Shown: positions 1-5,870 of the stretch, one piece after another
Position numbering within the stretch: the first letter of the stretch is position 1
Layout of the letters: every line of letters starts with the position of its first letter
From: Methylotenera_A sp031429035
GTDB taxonomy: Bacteria > Pseudomonadota > Gammaproteobacteria > Burkholderiales > Methylophilaceae
Assembly (NCBI GenBank): GCA_031429035.1
Contig: JANOYU010000081.1
Span: 1-5,870, forward strand
DNA: 5,870 nt
Direction: 5' to 3'
The notes under the pieces: model-generated
The model's database searches: none
What the model was told of the DNA's origin: nothing
The model's input: only the letters and a program-made list of their open reading frames with translations
Translations under genes and position numbers: made by a program

Positions 1-17
1 CTATGCAAACTAGTAAA

Positions 18-767
18 ATGAAATCGTTATTCTTAGCTTGGCAAGCACCGTCAAGAGCTTGGTTTCCAATTGGCTTATTAAATGCGAATACTGCAAAAGA
101 TTATTACGTATTTCAATATACGAATGGTGCTCTGCGCGCGCAGAAAGAGATTGGGTTTCAACCATTATTATCTTTCCCAAGCTTTGAAGAAAAGTATGAA
201 GCATCCGAACTTTTTCCTTTATTTAGCAATCGAGTATTAGGCTCTTCTCGCAAAGATTTCTCTGAGTATTTACATAGCTTAGACATTCAATCTGAATCGT
301 CAAATCCTATTGAAATCTTAGCAATTTCTGGGGGAGAACGCCAAACTGACAATTTAGAAGTGTTCCCCAAAATTGAAAAAAAATCTGACAACACCTTTTC
401 CTGTCGATTTTTTTTACATGGCCTCAGTCATGTAAGCTTAGAAGGTCAAAAACGTAGCTTATCTCTAACCTCAAAAGACGAACTTCGAATTTCACTGGAA
501 TTAAACAACCCTGCAACTAAGCTAGCAATTCAGCTATCAACTGCAGACTATCAATTCGTAGGGTGGGCTCCAAGATATCTAATTGAAGATATTTTAGCGG
601 CAATCCCTGAATTTTCCGCATTGAATGCAAAAGTAGTGAGGGTGAACGACTCAAATGTACCACTAAATAGACGCGTCCTAATTGAGCTAAGTGGTGGGTT
701 GCCGGAGTCTTTTGAGCCTATGTCCAGTAGTGACTTCCAGGTAATTAAAAAAATAGCTACTATCTGA
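18..767 (+). CDS. HIRAN-domain protein with HipA-N-like N-terminal half
   Basis: Encodes 249 residues from the ATG at 18. An in-frame ATG at 3 would add five residues, but the conserved-looking block LFLAWQ starts three residues after the ATG at 18, so I prefer that one; sequence before 1 is not visible. Residues 1-90 (AWFPIGLL, YVFQYTNGA, FQPLLSFP, ELFPLFSNRVL) resemble the first subdomain of HipA-type kinases, but no kinase domain follows. Residues about 127-215 look like a HIRAN domain: FFLHGLSHV at 131-139, LELNNPATKLAIQL at 160-173, and VGWAPRYL at 181-188. In other proteins HIRAN domains bind DNA, notably 3' single-stranded ends, and occur with helicases, nucleases and phage or defence genes. 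No catalytic motif, signal peptide or membrane segment is seen. G+C is lower than in the next gene, suggesting separate acquisition. The HIRAN call is fairly secure; the HipA-N likeness and any cellular role are inference. Confidence 0.7.
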   Translation: MKSLFLAWQAPSRAWFPIGLLNANTAKDYYVFQYTNGALRAQKEIGFQPLLSFPSFEEKYEASELFPLFSNRVLGSSRKDFSEYLHSLDIQSESSNPIEILAISGGERQTDNLEVFPKIEKKSDNTFSCRFFLHGLSHVSLEGQKRSLSLTSKDELRISLELNNPATKLAIQLSTADYQFVGWAPRYLIEDILAAIPEFSALNAKVVRVNDSNVPLNRRVLIELSGGLPESFEPMSSSDFQVIKKIATI

Positions 768-768
768 T

Positions 769-1536
769 TTGCAACAGTCCCTCGGCATCTACATCATCGG
801 CGATGAAATTCTCTCTGGCAAGCGGCAAGATGGGCATTTAAGCAAAGCAATTGAAATTCTCTCTGCGCGCGGTTTGCAGCTAAGTTGGGCGCAGTATTTG
901 GGTGATGAGCCAGCGCAAATCACCACTGCGCTCAAAACCAGCTTTGCAAAAAGTGAGGCTGCCATTGAAAATATAGTTTTTAGCTTTGGTGGCATTGGCG
1001 CCACACCAGACGATTACACGCGGCAATGCGCGGCAGATGCACTGAACGTACCAATTGAGCGGCATGCGGGTGCGGTGGCAGAAATTGCGGCGCAATTTGG
1101 CGAAGGCGCTTACCCCAAAAGAGTGTTTATGGCTGATTTTCCGCAAGGCGCAGACTTGATTCCTAACCCAGTGAATCGTGTGGCAGGGTTTTCTATCAAG
1201 GAACATTATTTCTTACCAGGCTTCCCTGCCATGGCGCACCCGATGATGGAGTGGGTGCTGGATACACATTACGCGCATTTATTTCACCAAACACAATATT
1301 TGGAACAATCGATTATTGTGGCAGATGGTATTGAAAGCCAGCTGATTGATTTAATGAATGCAACGCTGCAAAAATACCCAGAAATTAAAATATTCAGCCT
1401 GCCAAAACTGAAACCAAACAGGCAAATCGAGCTGGGTGCAAAAGGTGTACCAGAGCAAGTAAAGCTTGCTATGCAGGATTTAAAAACGGGTGTTGAAAAA
1501 GTGGGTTTTGTTTGGCTCGACTTTAAGGCTTCATAG
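769..1536 (+). CDS. CinA/MoaB-fold (molybdopterin-binding domain) protein, TTG start
   Basis: A 255-residue protein with the MoCF_biosynth fold found in MogA, MoaB, MoeA and the N-terminal part of CinA. Visible motifs are IGDEILSGKRQD at residues 10-21, the glycine-rich signature FGGIGATPDD at 73-82, and a distal block with PNPVNRVAGFSI at 132-143 and YFLPGFPAM at 147-155. It lacks the C-terminal amidase domain of full CinA, so it belongs to the stand-alone 'competence/damage-inducible protein A-like' group. Its substrate is unknown, and the fold alone does not prove a role in molybdenum cofactor synthesis. The only plausible start is TTG 769: an in-frame TAG lies at 754-756 and the next in-frame ATG is near residue 121, past the core motif. 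No Shine-Dalgarno sits at a usable distance. The preceding gene stops one base before, so translation may be coupled. Composition jumps to about 52% G+C. The few residues before LGIYIIGDEI suggest the native 5' end may have been replaced. Confidence 0.85.
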   Translation: MQQSLGIYIIGDEILSGKRQDGHLSKAIEILSARGLQLSWAQYLGDEPAQITTALKTSFAKSEAAIENIVFSFGGIGATPDDYTRQCAADALNVPIERHAGAVAEIAAQFGEGAYPKRVFMADFPQGADLIPNPVNRVAGFSIKEHYFLPGFPAMAHPMMEWVLDTHYAHLFHQTQYLEQSIIVADGIESQLIDLMNATLQKYPEIKIFSLPKLKPNRQIELGAKGVPEQVKLAMQDLKTGVEKVGFVWLDFKAS

Positions 1537-1559
1537 TTTTAAAAAACATTCAATTCCAA

Positions 1560-1655
1560 CCGTCATTCAGAGCGTAGCGAAGAATTAATGTGCCGTTACA
1601 AACTCTAAATTTGGAATTTCTAAATCTAGATTCTTCGCTACGCCCTGAATGACGG
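1560..1655. repeat. Long imperfect palindrome, probable dispersed repeat (REP/MITE-like)
   Basis: The 26-base arms at 1560-1585 and 1630-1655 are inverted complements at 25 of 26 positions; the single mismatch is A1571 against C1644. The loop of 44 bases is AT-rich and contains a 7-base direct repeat TCTAAAT at 1604-1610 and 1619-1625. The arm core (CGTCATTC, then GCGTAGCGAAGAAT) is of a type I recall as dispersed intergenic repeats in many bacterial genomes. No T-run follows the right arm, so it is not a classical intrinsic terminator, although the RNA could fold and protect or end transcripts. No clear target-site duplication is seen. It fills most of the 176-base gap between the CinA-like and cysteine-cluster genes; nothing else in that gap is well supported. 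Confidence 0.85.
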
Positions 1656-1712
1656 GCTAATTTATGATTGCTTATCTGAATTAACTTTACTTGATAATGA
1701 ATGACTTAAATC

Positions 1713-1985
1713 ATGCAATGTAGACCTAACTGTGGCGCTTGCTGCACTGCCCCGAGCATCAACAGCCCAATACCCGGCATGCCAAACGGCAAACCAGCTG
1801 GCATGCGCTGCATTCAACTTGATACACAAAACCGCTGCAAAATATTCGGCCAGCCAGAGCGCCCTGCTTTTTGTGCCAGCTTACAACCCAGTGCTGAGAT
1901 GTGTAATGACAGCCGCGAACAAGCCATGAGTTGGTTAGCCAATCTAGAACGCCTGACCAGTCCTTCAACTGAGCCTTTAAATTAA
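1713..1985 (+). CDS. YkgJ-family cysteine-cluster protein
   Basis: A 90-residue protein of the YkgJ / UPF0153 type, a small soluble family predicted to bind zinc or an iron-sulfur centre. Eight cysteines are visible: C3, C7, C10 and C11 in the N-terminal CxxxCxxCC cluster, then C33, C42, C54 and C64. The stretch SPIPGMPNGKPAGMRC (residues 18-33) and the KIFGQPERPAFC segment (43-54) match the conserved body of this subgroup as I recall it. The biochemical role is not established. The ATG at 1713 places the first cysteine at residue 3. The in-frame ATG at 1701 runs straight into TAA, so no longer version is possible. No strong Shine-Dalgarno is seen. It lies 57 bases downstream of the long palindrome and ends just before the promoter proposed for dusB, so it is probably its own short transcript or the end of the upstream one. 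Confidence 0.88.
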   Translation: MQCRPNCGACCTAPSINSPIPGMPNGKPAGMRCIQLDTQNRCKIFGQPERPAFCASLQPSAEMCNDSREQAMSWLANLERLTSPSTEPLN

Positions 1986-1992
1986 GTCTTTT

Positions 1993-2020
1993 TTGATTAA
2001 AAAATTAAACAATTTATACT
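1993..2020 (+). promoter_or_regulatory. Putative sigma70 promoter for dusB-fis
   Basis: TTGATT at 1993-1998 and TATACT at 2015-2020 are separated by 16 bases, matching the -35 consensus at four of six positions and the -10 at five of six. Transcription would start near 2027, giving an AT-rich leader of about 64 bases before dusB. The position, right after the preceding stop codon and upstream of an operon head, supports it. Sequence-based only. Confidence 0.5.
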
Positions 2021-2090
2021 ATTAAGTCACTCTAATTGCGTATAAAATAAGCAACTTTCCGCAAAACAATACTGGCATTAAAAATAACGC

Positions 2091-3122
2091 ATGCAAATCG
2101 GCAGTCACATTTTAAAAAATAACCTAGTTGTCGCACCCATGGCAGGCGTGACAGATAGGCCTTTCCGCCAGTTATGCAAAAAGCTGGGCGCAGGGCTAGC
2201 GGTTTCTGAAATGGTGACCTCGAACTCATTGCTTTATGGCAGCGAAAAAACGCGCCGCCGTGCGAATCATGAGGGCGAAGTAGACCTAATCTCGGTGCAA
2301 ATTGCGGGCGCTGACCCAAAAATGATGGCAGAAGCTGCACGTTATAACGTGGATAACGGCGCGCAGATTATCGACATTAACATGGGTTGCCCAGCCAAAA
2401 AAATCTGCAATGTGATGGCAGGTTCTGCATTATTAAAAGACGAGCCGCTGGTTTCACAAATTTTAAAAGCGGTGGTGGGCGCAGTGGACGTGCCTGTTAC
2501 TTTGAAAATTCGCACTGGTTGGGATAAGCAAAATCGCAACGCGGTAATGATTGCAAAAATGGCGGAAGACATTGGCGTGCAAGCACTGGCCATGCATGGC
2601 CGCACCCGCGCTTGTTTGTATATGGGTGATGCGGAATACGATACGATTGCGGCGGTTAAACAAGCCGTGAATATTCCGCTAATTGCCAATGGCGACATCA
2701 CCACCCCCGAGAAAGCCAAATTCGTGCTGGATTACACCGGCGCAGATGCGGTGATGATAGGTCGCGCCGCGCAAGGTCGGCCTTGGATTTTCCGCGAGAT
2801 TGAATATTATCTCAAAACAGGCGCGCACTTATTGCCGCCTACTGTGGAAGAAATTCACACCGTGATGCTGGAACATATCAATGATTTATATGGCTTTTAT
2901 GGCGAACTTGCAGGCATGCGGGTGGCGCGCAAGCATATTTCTTGGTATACCAAGGGCTTAGCAGGCTCGGCCAACTTCCGCCACAACATGAACACGCTAC
3001 AAACTATCGAACTGCAACAACAAGCCATTAACGACTTTTTTGCCGAACTGAAAACTAAAAATGAGCGCTTGGTGTATGCAGAAGAAATTGCTGATGTAGA
3101 ACCTGAGGCGCTCGCCGCTTAG
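2091..3122 (+). CDS. dusB: tRNA-dihydrouridine synthase B
   Basis: A 343-residue flavin-dependent enzyme that reduces uridine to 5,6-dihydrouridine in the tRNA D-loop (position 17 in E. coli DusB), using FMN and NADPH in the cytosol. The TIM-barrel part shows APMAGVTDRPFR (15-26) at the FMN site, INMGCPAKK (96-104) with the catalytic C100, LKIRTGW (138-144) with K139, HGRTR (169-173), NGDI (200-203) and VMIGRAAQGRPW (221-232). The C-terminal helical domain follows, with RVARKHISWY. Length is normal for DusB. The ATG at 2091 gives the expected N-terminus (MQIGSHILKNNLVVAPMAG); it lacks a clear Shine-Dalgarno. It is followed by fis after 28 bases, an arrangement conserved in proteobacteria, where dusB and fis share a transcript. 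The stop codon lies in the loop of a small hairpin. Confidence 0.97.
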   Translation: MQIGSHILKNNLVVAPMAGVTDRPFRQLCKKLGAGLAVSEMVTSNSLLYGSEKTRRRANHEGEVDLISVQIAGADPKMMAEAARYNVDNGAQIIDINMGCPAKKICNVMAGSALLKDEPLVSQILKAVVGAVDVPVTLKIRTGWDKQNRNAVMIAKMAEDIGVQALAMHGRTRACLYMGDAEYDTIAAVKQAVNIPLIANGDITTPEKAKFVLDYTGADAVMIGRAAQGRPWIFREIEYYLKTGAHLLPPTVEEIHTVMLEHINDLYGFYGELAGMRVARKHISWYTKGLAGSANFRHNMNTLQTIELQQQAINDFFAELKTKNERLVYAEEIADVEPEALAA

Positions 3123-3130
3123 CAGCGGCG
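3113..3130 (+). other. Hairpin spanning the dusB stop codon
   Basis: CGCCGCT at 3113-3119 pairs perfectly with AGCGGCG at 3124-3130 around a 4-base loop that holds most of the TAG stop (3120-3122). It is GC-rich and has no T-run after it, so it is not a terminator. It may shape ribosome exit from dusB, RNA stability, or fis translation, which starts 20 bases downstream without a strong Shine-Dalgarno. Confidence 0.6.
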
Positions 3131-3150
3131 GATAGATAAGTCGCTAATAT

Positions 3151-3381
3151 ATGGCAAACGAACTCGCTGACTGTGTTAAAAAATCGCTTGATGAATATTT
3201 CAAGCATTTAGATGGTCAGCCGCCACACGCCATTTACGACATGGTGCTGGGTTGCATCGAAAAACCACTACTGGAATATATATTGCATAAAGTGGGCGGC
3301 AATCAATCCAAAGCGGCTGAGATGCTGGGCTTAAATCGTAATACTTTGCGCAAAAAAATGGCCGAGTATCATTTAAATTAG
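3151..3381 (+). CDS. fis: Fis-family nucleoid-associated regulator
   Basis: A 76-residue DNA-bending protein that acts as a homodimer on the nucleoid, activating and repressing growth-rate-linked genes such as rRNA and tRNA promoters in enterics. The C-terminal helix-turn-helix is clear at residues 51-75 (NQSKAAEMLGLNRNTLRKKM within it), closely following E. coli Fis. The dimer helices lie at about 5-46. Compared with the 98-residue E. coli protein it lacks roughly the first 22 residues, the mobile beta-hairpin arms needed to activate Hin/Gin DNA invertases; short forms are usual in betaproteobacteria. The start is fixed because an in-frame TAA lies at 3145-3147. There is only a weak AAG at 3138-3140 as a possible ribosome site. 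It follows dusB by 28 bases and precedes purH by 43, with no terminator on either side, so co-transcription is likely. Confidence 0.95.
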   Translation: MANELADCVKKSLDEYFKHLDGQPPHAIYDMVLGCIEKPLLEYILHKVGGNQSKAAEMLGLNRNTLRKKMAEYHLN

Positions 3382-3413
3382 TTATAACCTTCAGTAGCAT
3401 TCAATCACTTTTT

Positions 3414-3418
3414 AAGAG
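3414..3418 (+). promoter_or_regulatory. Ribosome binding site of purH
   Basis: AAGAG lies six bases before the ATG at 3425, the best-placed Shine-Dalgarno of the complete genes here. It supports that start. The 43-base fis-purH gap shows no terminator and no convincing promoter. Confidence 0.5.
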
Positions 3419-3424
3419 TTATAC

Positions 3425-5011
3425 ATGGCCGCAATCAAAAGAGCACTCATCAGCGTATCAGACAAAACAGGCATTATCGAGCTTGCCTCTGCGCTGGTTA
3501 AATTAAACGTAGAAATCTTATCCACTGGCGGTACCGCTAAACTGTTTCGTGACAACAACATCCCTGTAATTGAGGTGAGTGACTACACAGGCTTCCCCGA
3601 AATGTTAGATGGTCGCGTCAAAACGCTGCACCCTAAAGTACATGGCGGGTTACTCGGCCGCCGCGATTTACCCGAACACGTAGCAGCTATGCAAGCGCAA
3701 GGCATACCGAATATCGATTTGCTAGTAGTCAATTTGTACCCGTTTGAGGCGACGATTGCCAAGGCCAATTGCACGCTAGAAGACGCAATTGAGAACATCG
3801 ACATTGGCGGTCCCGCCATGGTGCGCAGCGCTGCCAAAAATTGGAAAGATGTGGCTGTACTGACAGATGCCAGCCAATACGAGGCTTTTTTGACTGAGCT
3901 GCAGACCAATAGCGGCGAGGCTTCCAGCGATACTAAATTTAAGCTTTCTGTTGCTGCCTTTAACCGTATTAGTAATTATGATGGTGCCATTAGCGATTAT
4001 TTAAGCAGCCTGAATGTTGACGGCAGCCGCAATGCCTTCCCTGACCAAACCAATGGCCGTTTTGTAAAAATGCAAGATTTACGTTATGGCGAAAACCCAC
4101 ATCAGCAAGCCGCGTTCTATCGCGACCTTTACCCAGCGCCTGGCAGCTTAGTGACAGCTGAGCAGCTACAGGGAAAAGAACTAAGCTACAACAACATTGC
4201 CGATGCGGATGCCGCTTGGGAAACAGTCAAATCATTTACAAGCACGGCGTGCGTCATCGTCAAGCACGCCAATCCGTGCGGTGTCGCGCTGGGTAAAGAT
4301 GCGCTTGAAGCATACGGCAAGGCCTTTAAAACTGATCCTACCTCTGCGTTTGGCGGCATTATTGCTTTCAATGTAACGGTAGATAAAGCTGCTGCCGAAG
4401 CCGTTTCTAAGCAATTTGTAGAAGTGCTTATTGCGCCCGATTTTACAGCCGATGCGCTAGATTTACTAAAAGCAAAAGCCAATGTGCGTGTGCTCAAAAT
4501 TGCACTGCCTGCTGGTGGAAGCACATCTTGGGAGCAAGGCCGCAATGCACACGATACAAAACGCGTTGGCTCTGGTTTGCTGATTCAAACTGCAGATAAC
4601 CATGAAATTGCTGAATCTGACTTAACTATTATCAGCGCAAAACAGCCCACGCCTGCACAAATGGCCGATATGCTATTTGCATGGAACGTAGCGAAATATG
4701 TGAAAAGTAACGCCATTGTATTTTGCGGCAATGGTATGACTTTGGGCGTGGGAGCTGGCCAAATGAGTCGTATTGATAGCACCAAAATCGCCATTATAAA
4801 AGCGCAACATGCAGGTTTAAGCTTGCAAAACTCAGTTGTTGCATCGGATGCATTTTTCCCTTTTAGAGACGGAATAGATGCACTCGCTGCTGCAGGTGCA
4901 GCTTGCGTTATTCACCCAGGTGGTAGCATGCGCGATGAAGAAGTGATTAACGCGGCAAATGAGCATGGTTTGGTGATGGTTACTACTGGCATTCGGCATT
5001 TTAGGCATTAA
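3425..5011 (+). CDS. purH: Bifunctional AICAR formyltransferase / IMP cyclohydrolase
   Basis: A 528-residue cytosolic enzyme, essentially the E. coli length, catalysing the last two steps of de novo purine synthesis: formyl transfer from 10-formyl-tetrahydrofolate to AICAR, then ring closure of FAICAR to IMP. The N-terminal MGS-like cyclohydrolase domain (about 1-150) shows SVSDKTGI (10-17), STGGTAKL (33-40), and the run from EMLDGRVKTLHPKVHGGLL (59-77). The transformylase domain shows DLRYGENPHQQAAFY (218-232), the catalytic K280-H281 in VKHANPCGVA, DPTSAFGGIIAFN (304-316), SDAFFPFRDG (474-483), HPGGSMRD (497-504), and the terminal TTGIRHFRH. Nothing is missing or disrupted. It sits behind fis, probably on the dusB-fis transcript, and ahead of purD. 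No purine-responsive riboswitch is seen upstream. Confidence 0.98.
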   Translation: MAAIKRALISVSDKTGIIELASALVKLNVEILSTGGTAKLFRDNNIPVIEVSDYTGFPEMLDGRVKTLHPKVHGGLLGRRDLPEHVAAMQAQGIPNIDLLVVNLYPFEATIAKANCTLEDAIENIDIGGPAMVRSAAKNWKDVAVLTDASQYEAFLTELQTNSGEASSDTKFKLSVAAFNRISNYDGAISDYLSSLNVDGSRNAFPDQTNGRFVKMQDLRYGENPHQQAAFYRDLYPAPGSLVTAEQLQGKELSYNNIADADAAWETVKSFTSTACVIVKHANPCGVALGKDALEAYGKAFKTDPTSAFGGIIAFNVTVDKAAAEAVSKQFVEVLIAPDFTADALDLLKAKANVRVLKIALPAGGSTSWEQGRNAHDTKRVGSGLLIQTADNHEIAESDLTIISAKQPTPAQMADMLFAWNVAKYVKSNAIVFCGNGMTLGVGAGQMSRIDSTKIAIIKAQHAGLSLQNSVVASDAFFPFRDGIDALAAAGAACVIHPGGSMRDEEVINAANEHGLVMVTTGIRHFRH

Positions 5012-5055
5012 TTTTAGTTTGAAATCACAATTTGTGATTTCAAGTTTGCTAAAAT
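5011..5055. repeat. Strong two-tier palindrome between purH and purD
   Basis: A perfect 12-base inverted repeat, TTGAAATCACAA at 5019-5030 and TTGTGATTTCAA at 5032-5043, is centred on T5031. An outer 7-base stem, ATTTTAG (5011-5017, starting on the last base of the purH stop) with CTAAAAT (5049-5055), flanks it, with short unpaired linkers. RNA from either strand would fold into a long, AT-rich hairpin. There is no T-run after it in the + direction, so terminator function is doubtful. As DNA it could be an operator for a dimeric regulator. It does not match the E. coli PurR site, and its TCACA/TGTGA order is the reverse of a CRP site. Confidence 0.8.
5047..5055 (+). promoter_or_regulatory. 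Possible extended -10 promoter for purD
   Basis: TGC followed by TAAAAT (5050-5055) fits an extended -10 element, with start expected near 5062. No good -35 hexamer lies 16-18 bases upstream, and the region where it would be is occupied by the palindrome. Weak evidence; purD may instead be read through from purH. Confidence 0.25.
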
Positions 5056-5080
5056 CATCTACCGAAGAAACACGGTATTT

Positions 5081-5084
5081 AGGG
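5081..5084 (+). promoter_or_regulatory. Ribosome binding site of purD
   Basis: AGGG lies 11 bases before the ATG at 5096, slightly long but usable spacing. It supports this start, which also gives the family's expected N-terminus. Confidence 0.45.
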
Positions 5085-5095
5085 TTCTTAATTAT

Positions 5096-5870
5096 ATGAA
5101 AATTTTAGTCATTGGCAGTGGTGGTCGTGAGCATGCCATTGCTTGGAAAATCGCACAAAATAAAGAAGTCAGCCGTGTGTATGTCGCGCCCGGTAATGCG
5201 GGCACTGCTACCAATCCAGACATGATGAATGTGCCAGTTAGCAGCGTGCAAGATTTACTGGCTTTTGCGCAAAAAGAGCAAATTTATCTAACGATTGTTG
5301 GTCCAGAAGCGCCATTATCTCAAGGCGTGGTTGATGCTTTTCGCGCAGCGGGTTTAAAGATTTTTGGCCCAACCAAAGCCGCGGCCCAATTAGAAAGCAG
5401 CAAAGATTTTGCCAAGGCGTTTATGTTGCGCCACAACATTCCTACTGCGGCTTATGCCACGTTTACTGACGCGCAAAAAGCGCATGACTATGTGACTGCA
5501 CAAGGTGCACCGATTGTGATTAAAGCCGATGGTTTGGCGGCGGGTAAAGGCGTTGTCGTGGCGATGCATAAGGCCGAGGCACACGCCACAATTGATGCCA
5601 TGCTAAGTGACAACAAGTTAGGTGATGCGGGCGCACGCGTAGTGATTGAAGAATTTTTAACGGGCGAAGAAGCCAGTTTTATGGTGATGGTGGATGGCAA
5701 AAATATCCTTGCACTGGCCACCAGCCAAGATCATAAAAGACTCTTAGACTATGACTTGGGACCAAATACAGGCGGCATGGGTGCCTACTCACCTGCGCCA
5801 TGCGTCACACCAGAAATCCACGCGCGTGCCTTACGTGAAGTGATTCGCCCCACAGTGGAGGGCATGGCGA
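5096..5870 (+). CDS. purD: Phosphoribosylamine-glycine ligase (GAR synthetase), 3' end outside window
   Basis: The first 258 residues of an enzyme normally about 425-430 long; the frame is open to the window edge, so the gene is cut by the window and not broken. It joins glycine to 5-phosphoribosylamine with ATP, the second step of de novo purine synthesis, in the cytosol. The N-terminal domain begins MKILVIGSGGREHAIAWK and has VGPEAPL (68-74). The ATP-grasp part shows SSKDFAKAFM (101-110), IVIKADGLAAGKGVVV (140-155) for nucleotide binding, EEFLTGEEASF (185-195), and SQDHKRLLDYDLGPNTGGMG (210-229), diagnostic of PurD. It follows purH by 84 bases, a common purine gene pairing. The start ATG follows AGGG by 11 bases. 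Confidence 0.97.
   Translation, partial: MKILVIGSGGREHAIAWKIAQNKEVSRVYVAPGNAGTATNPDMMNVPVSSVQDLLAFAQKEQIYLTIVGPEAPLSQGVVDAFRAAGLKIFGPTKAAAQLESSKDFAKAFMLRHNIPTAAYATFTDAQKAHDYVTAQGAPIVIKADGLAAGKGVVVAMHKAEAHATIDAMLSDNKLGDAGARVVIEEFLTGEEASFMVMVDGKNILALATSQDHKRLLDYDLGPNTGGMGAYSPAPCVTPEIHARALREVIRPTVEGMA

Noticed and set aside
1668..1698. Possible promoter TTGCTT / GATAAT before the cysteine-cluster gene
   Set aside because: The 19-base spacing is poor and the start would leave almost no leader before the ATG at 1713; too weak to list.
1986..2010. T-run and A-run after the cysteine-cluster gene as an intrinsic terminator, or a Fis autoregulatory site
   Set aside because: The TTTTTT/AAAAAA pairing is a weak AT-only stem with no T-run after it. 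The G to C spacing at 1995-2010 is 16 bases, not the 15 of the Fis core.
2342..2719. 125-codon open frame on the minus strand
   Set aside because: It lies wholly inside dusB on the opposite strand, and its translation shows no recognisable domain; it is a shadow of the conserved coding frame.
3382..3424. Purine riboswitch or PurR-type operator ahead of purH
   Set aside because: The gap is only 43 bases, has no room for a riboswitch aptamer, and contains no clear palindrome.
4186..4545. 119-codon minus-strand open frame inside purH
   Set aside because: Low-complexity Ala/Ser-rich translation with no family likeness, fully antisense to intact purH.
5096..5870. purD as a truncated pseudogene
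   Set aside because: The frame stays open and all motifs are intact to the window edge, so the truncation is due only to the window.

Overview
The window looks like ordinary chromosome from a betaproteobacterium, most simply a Methylophilaceae-like methylotroph. The reasons are the gene order dusB-fis-purH-purD, the short 76-residue Fis, the moderate G+C, and a molybdopterin-binding-fold protein whose sequence resembles betaproteobacterial versions. This placement is inferred from recalled family sequences, not from a search. All genes recognised are on the + strand.

Layout. Positions 18-767 hold an AT-richer gene (about 37% G+C by hand count over the first 240 bases) for a HIRAN-domain protein. 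Its N-terminal half recalls the N-terminal subdomain of HipA kinases. One base later (769-1536) is a CinA/MoaB-fold protein that can only start at a TTG; it is about 52% G+C in sampled lines and has no recognisable ribosome binding site. A 176-base spacer follows, dominated by a long imperfect palindrome (arms 1560-1585 and 1630-1655, 25 of 26 positions paired) that looks like a dispersed repeat. Next is a small YkgJ-type cysteine-cluster protein (1713-1985).

A good sigma70-like promoter (TTGATT-16-TATACT, 1993-2020) then leads into dusB (2091-3122), fis (3151-3381) and purH (3425-5011). A further 84-base gap with a strong perfect palindrome (5019-5043) precedes purD, which runs off the right edge (5096 to beyond 5870).

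How the genes work together. dusB modifies tRNA. fis encodes a growth-phase nucleoid protein. purH makes IMP, the last steps of de novo purine synthesis, and purD makes GAR, an early step. The block therefore links translation, growth-rate control and purine supply. The HIRAN gene is the only part that looks foreign, and its junction with the CinA-like gene is the most unusual point. I see no convincing undescribed multi-gene system; the best leads are that gene and its junction, the dispersed palindrome, and the structured dusB-fis and purH-purD spacers.
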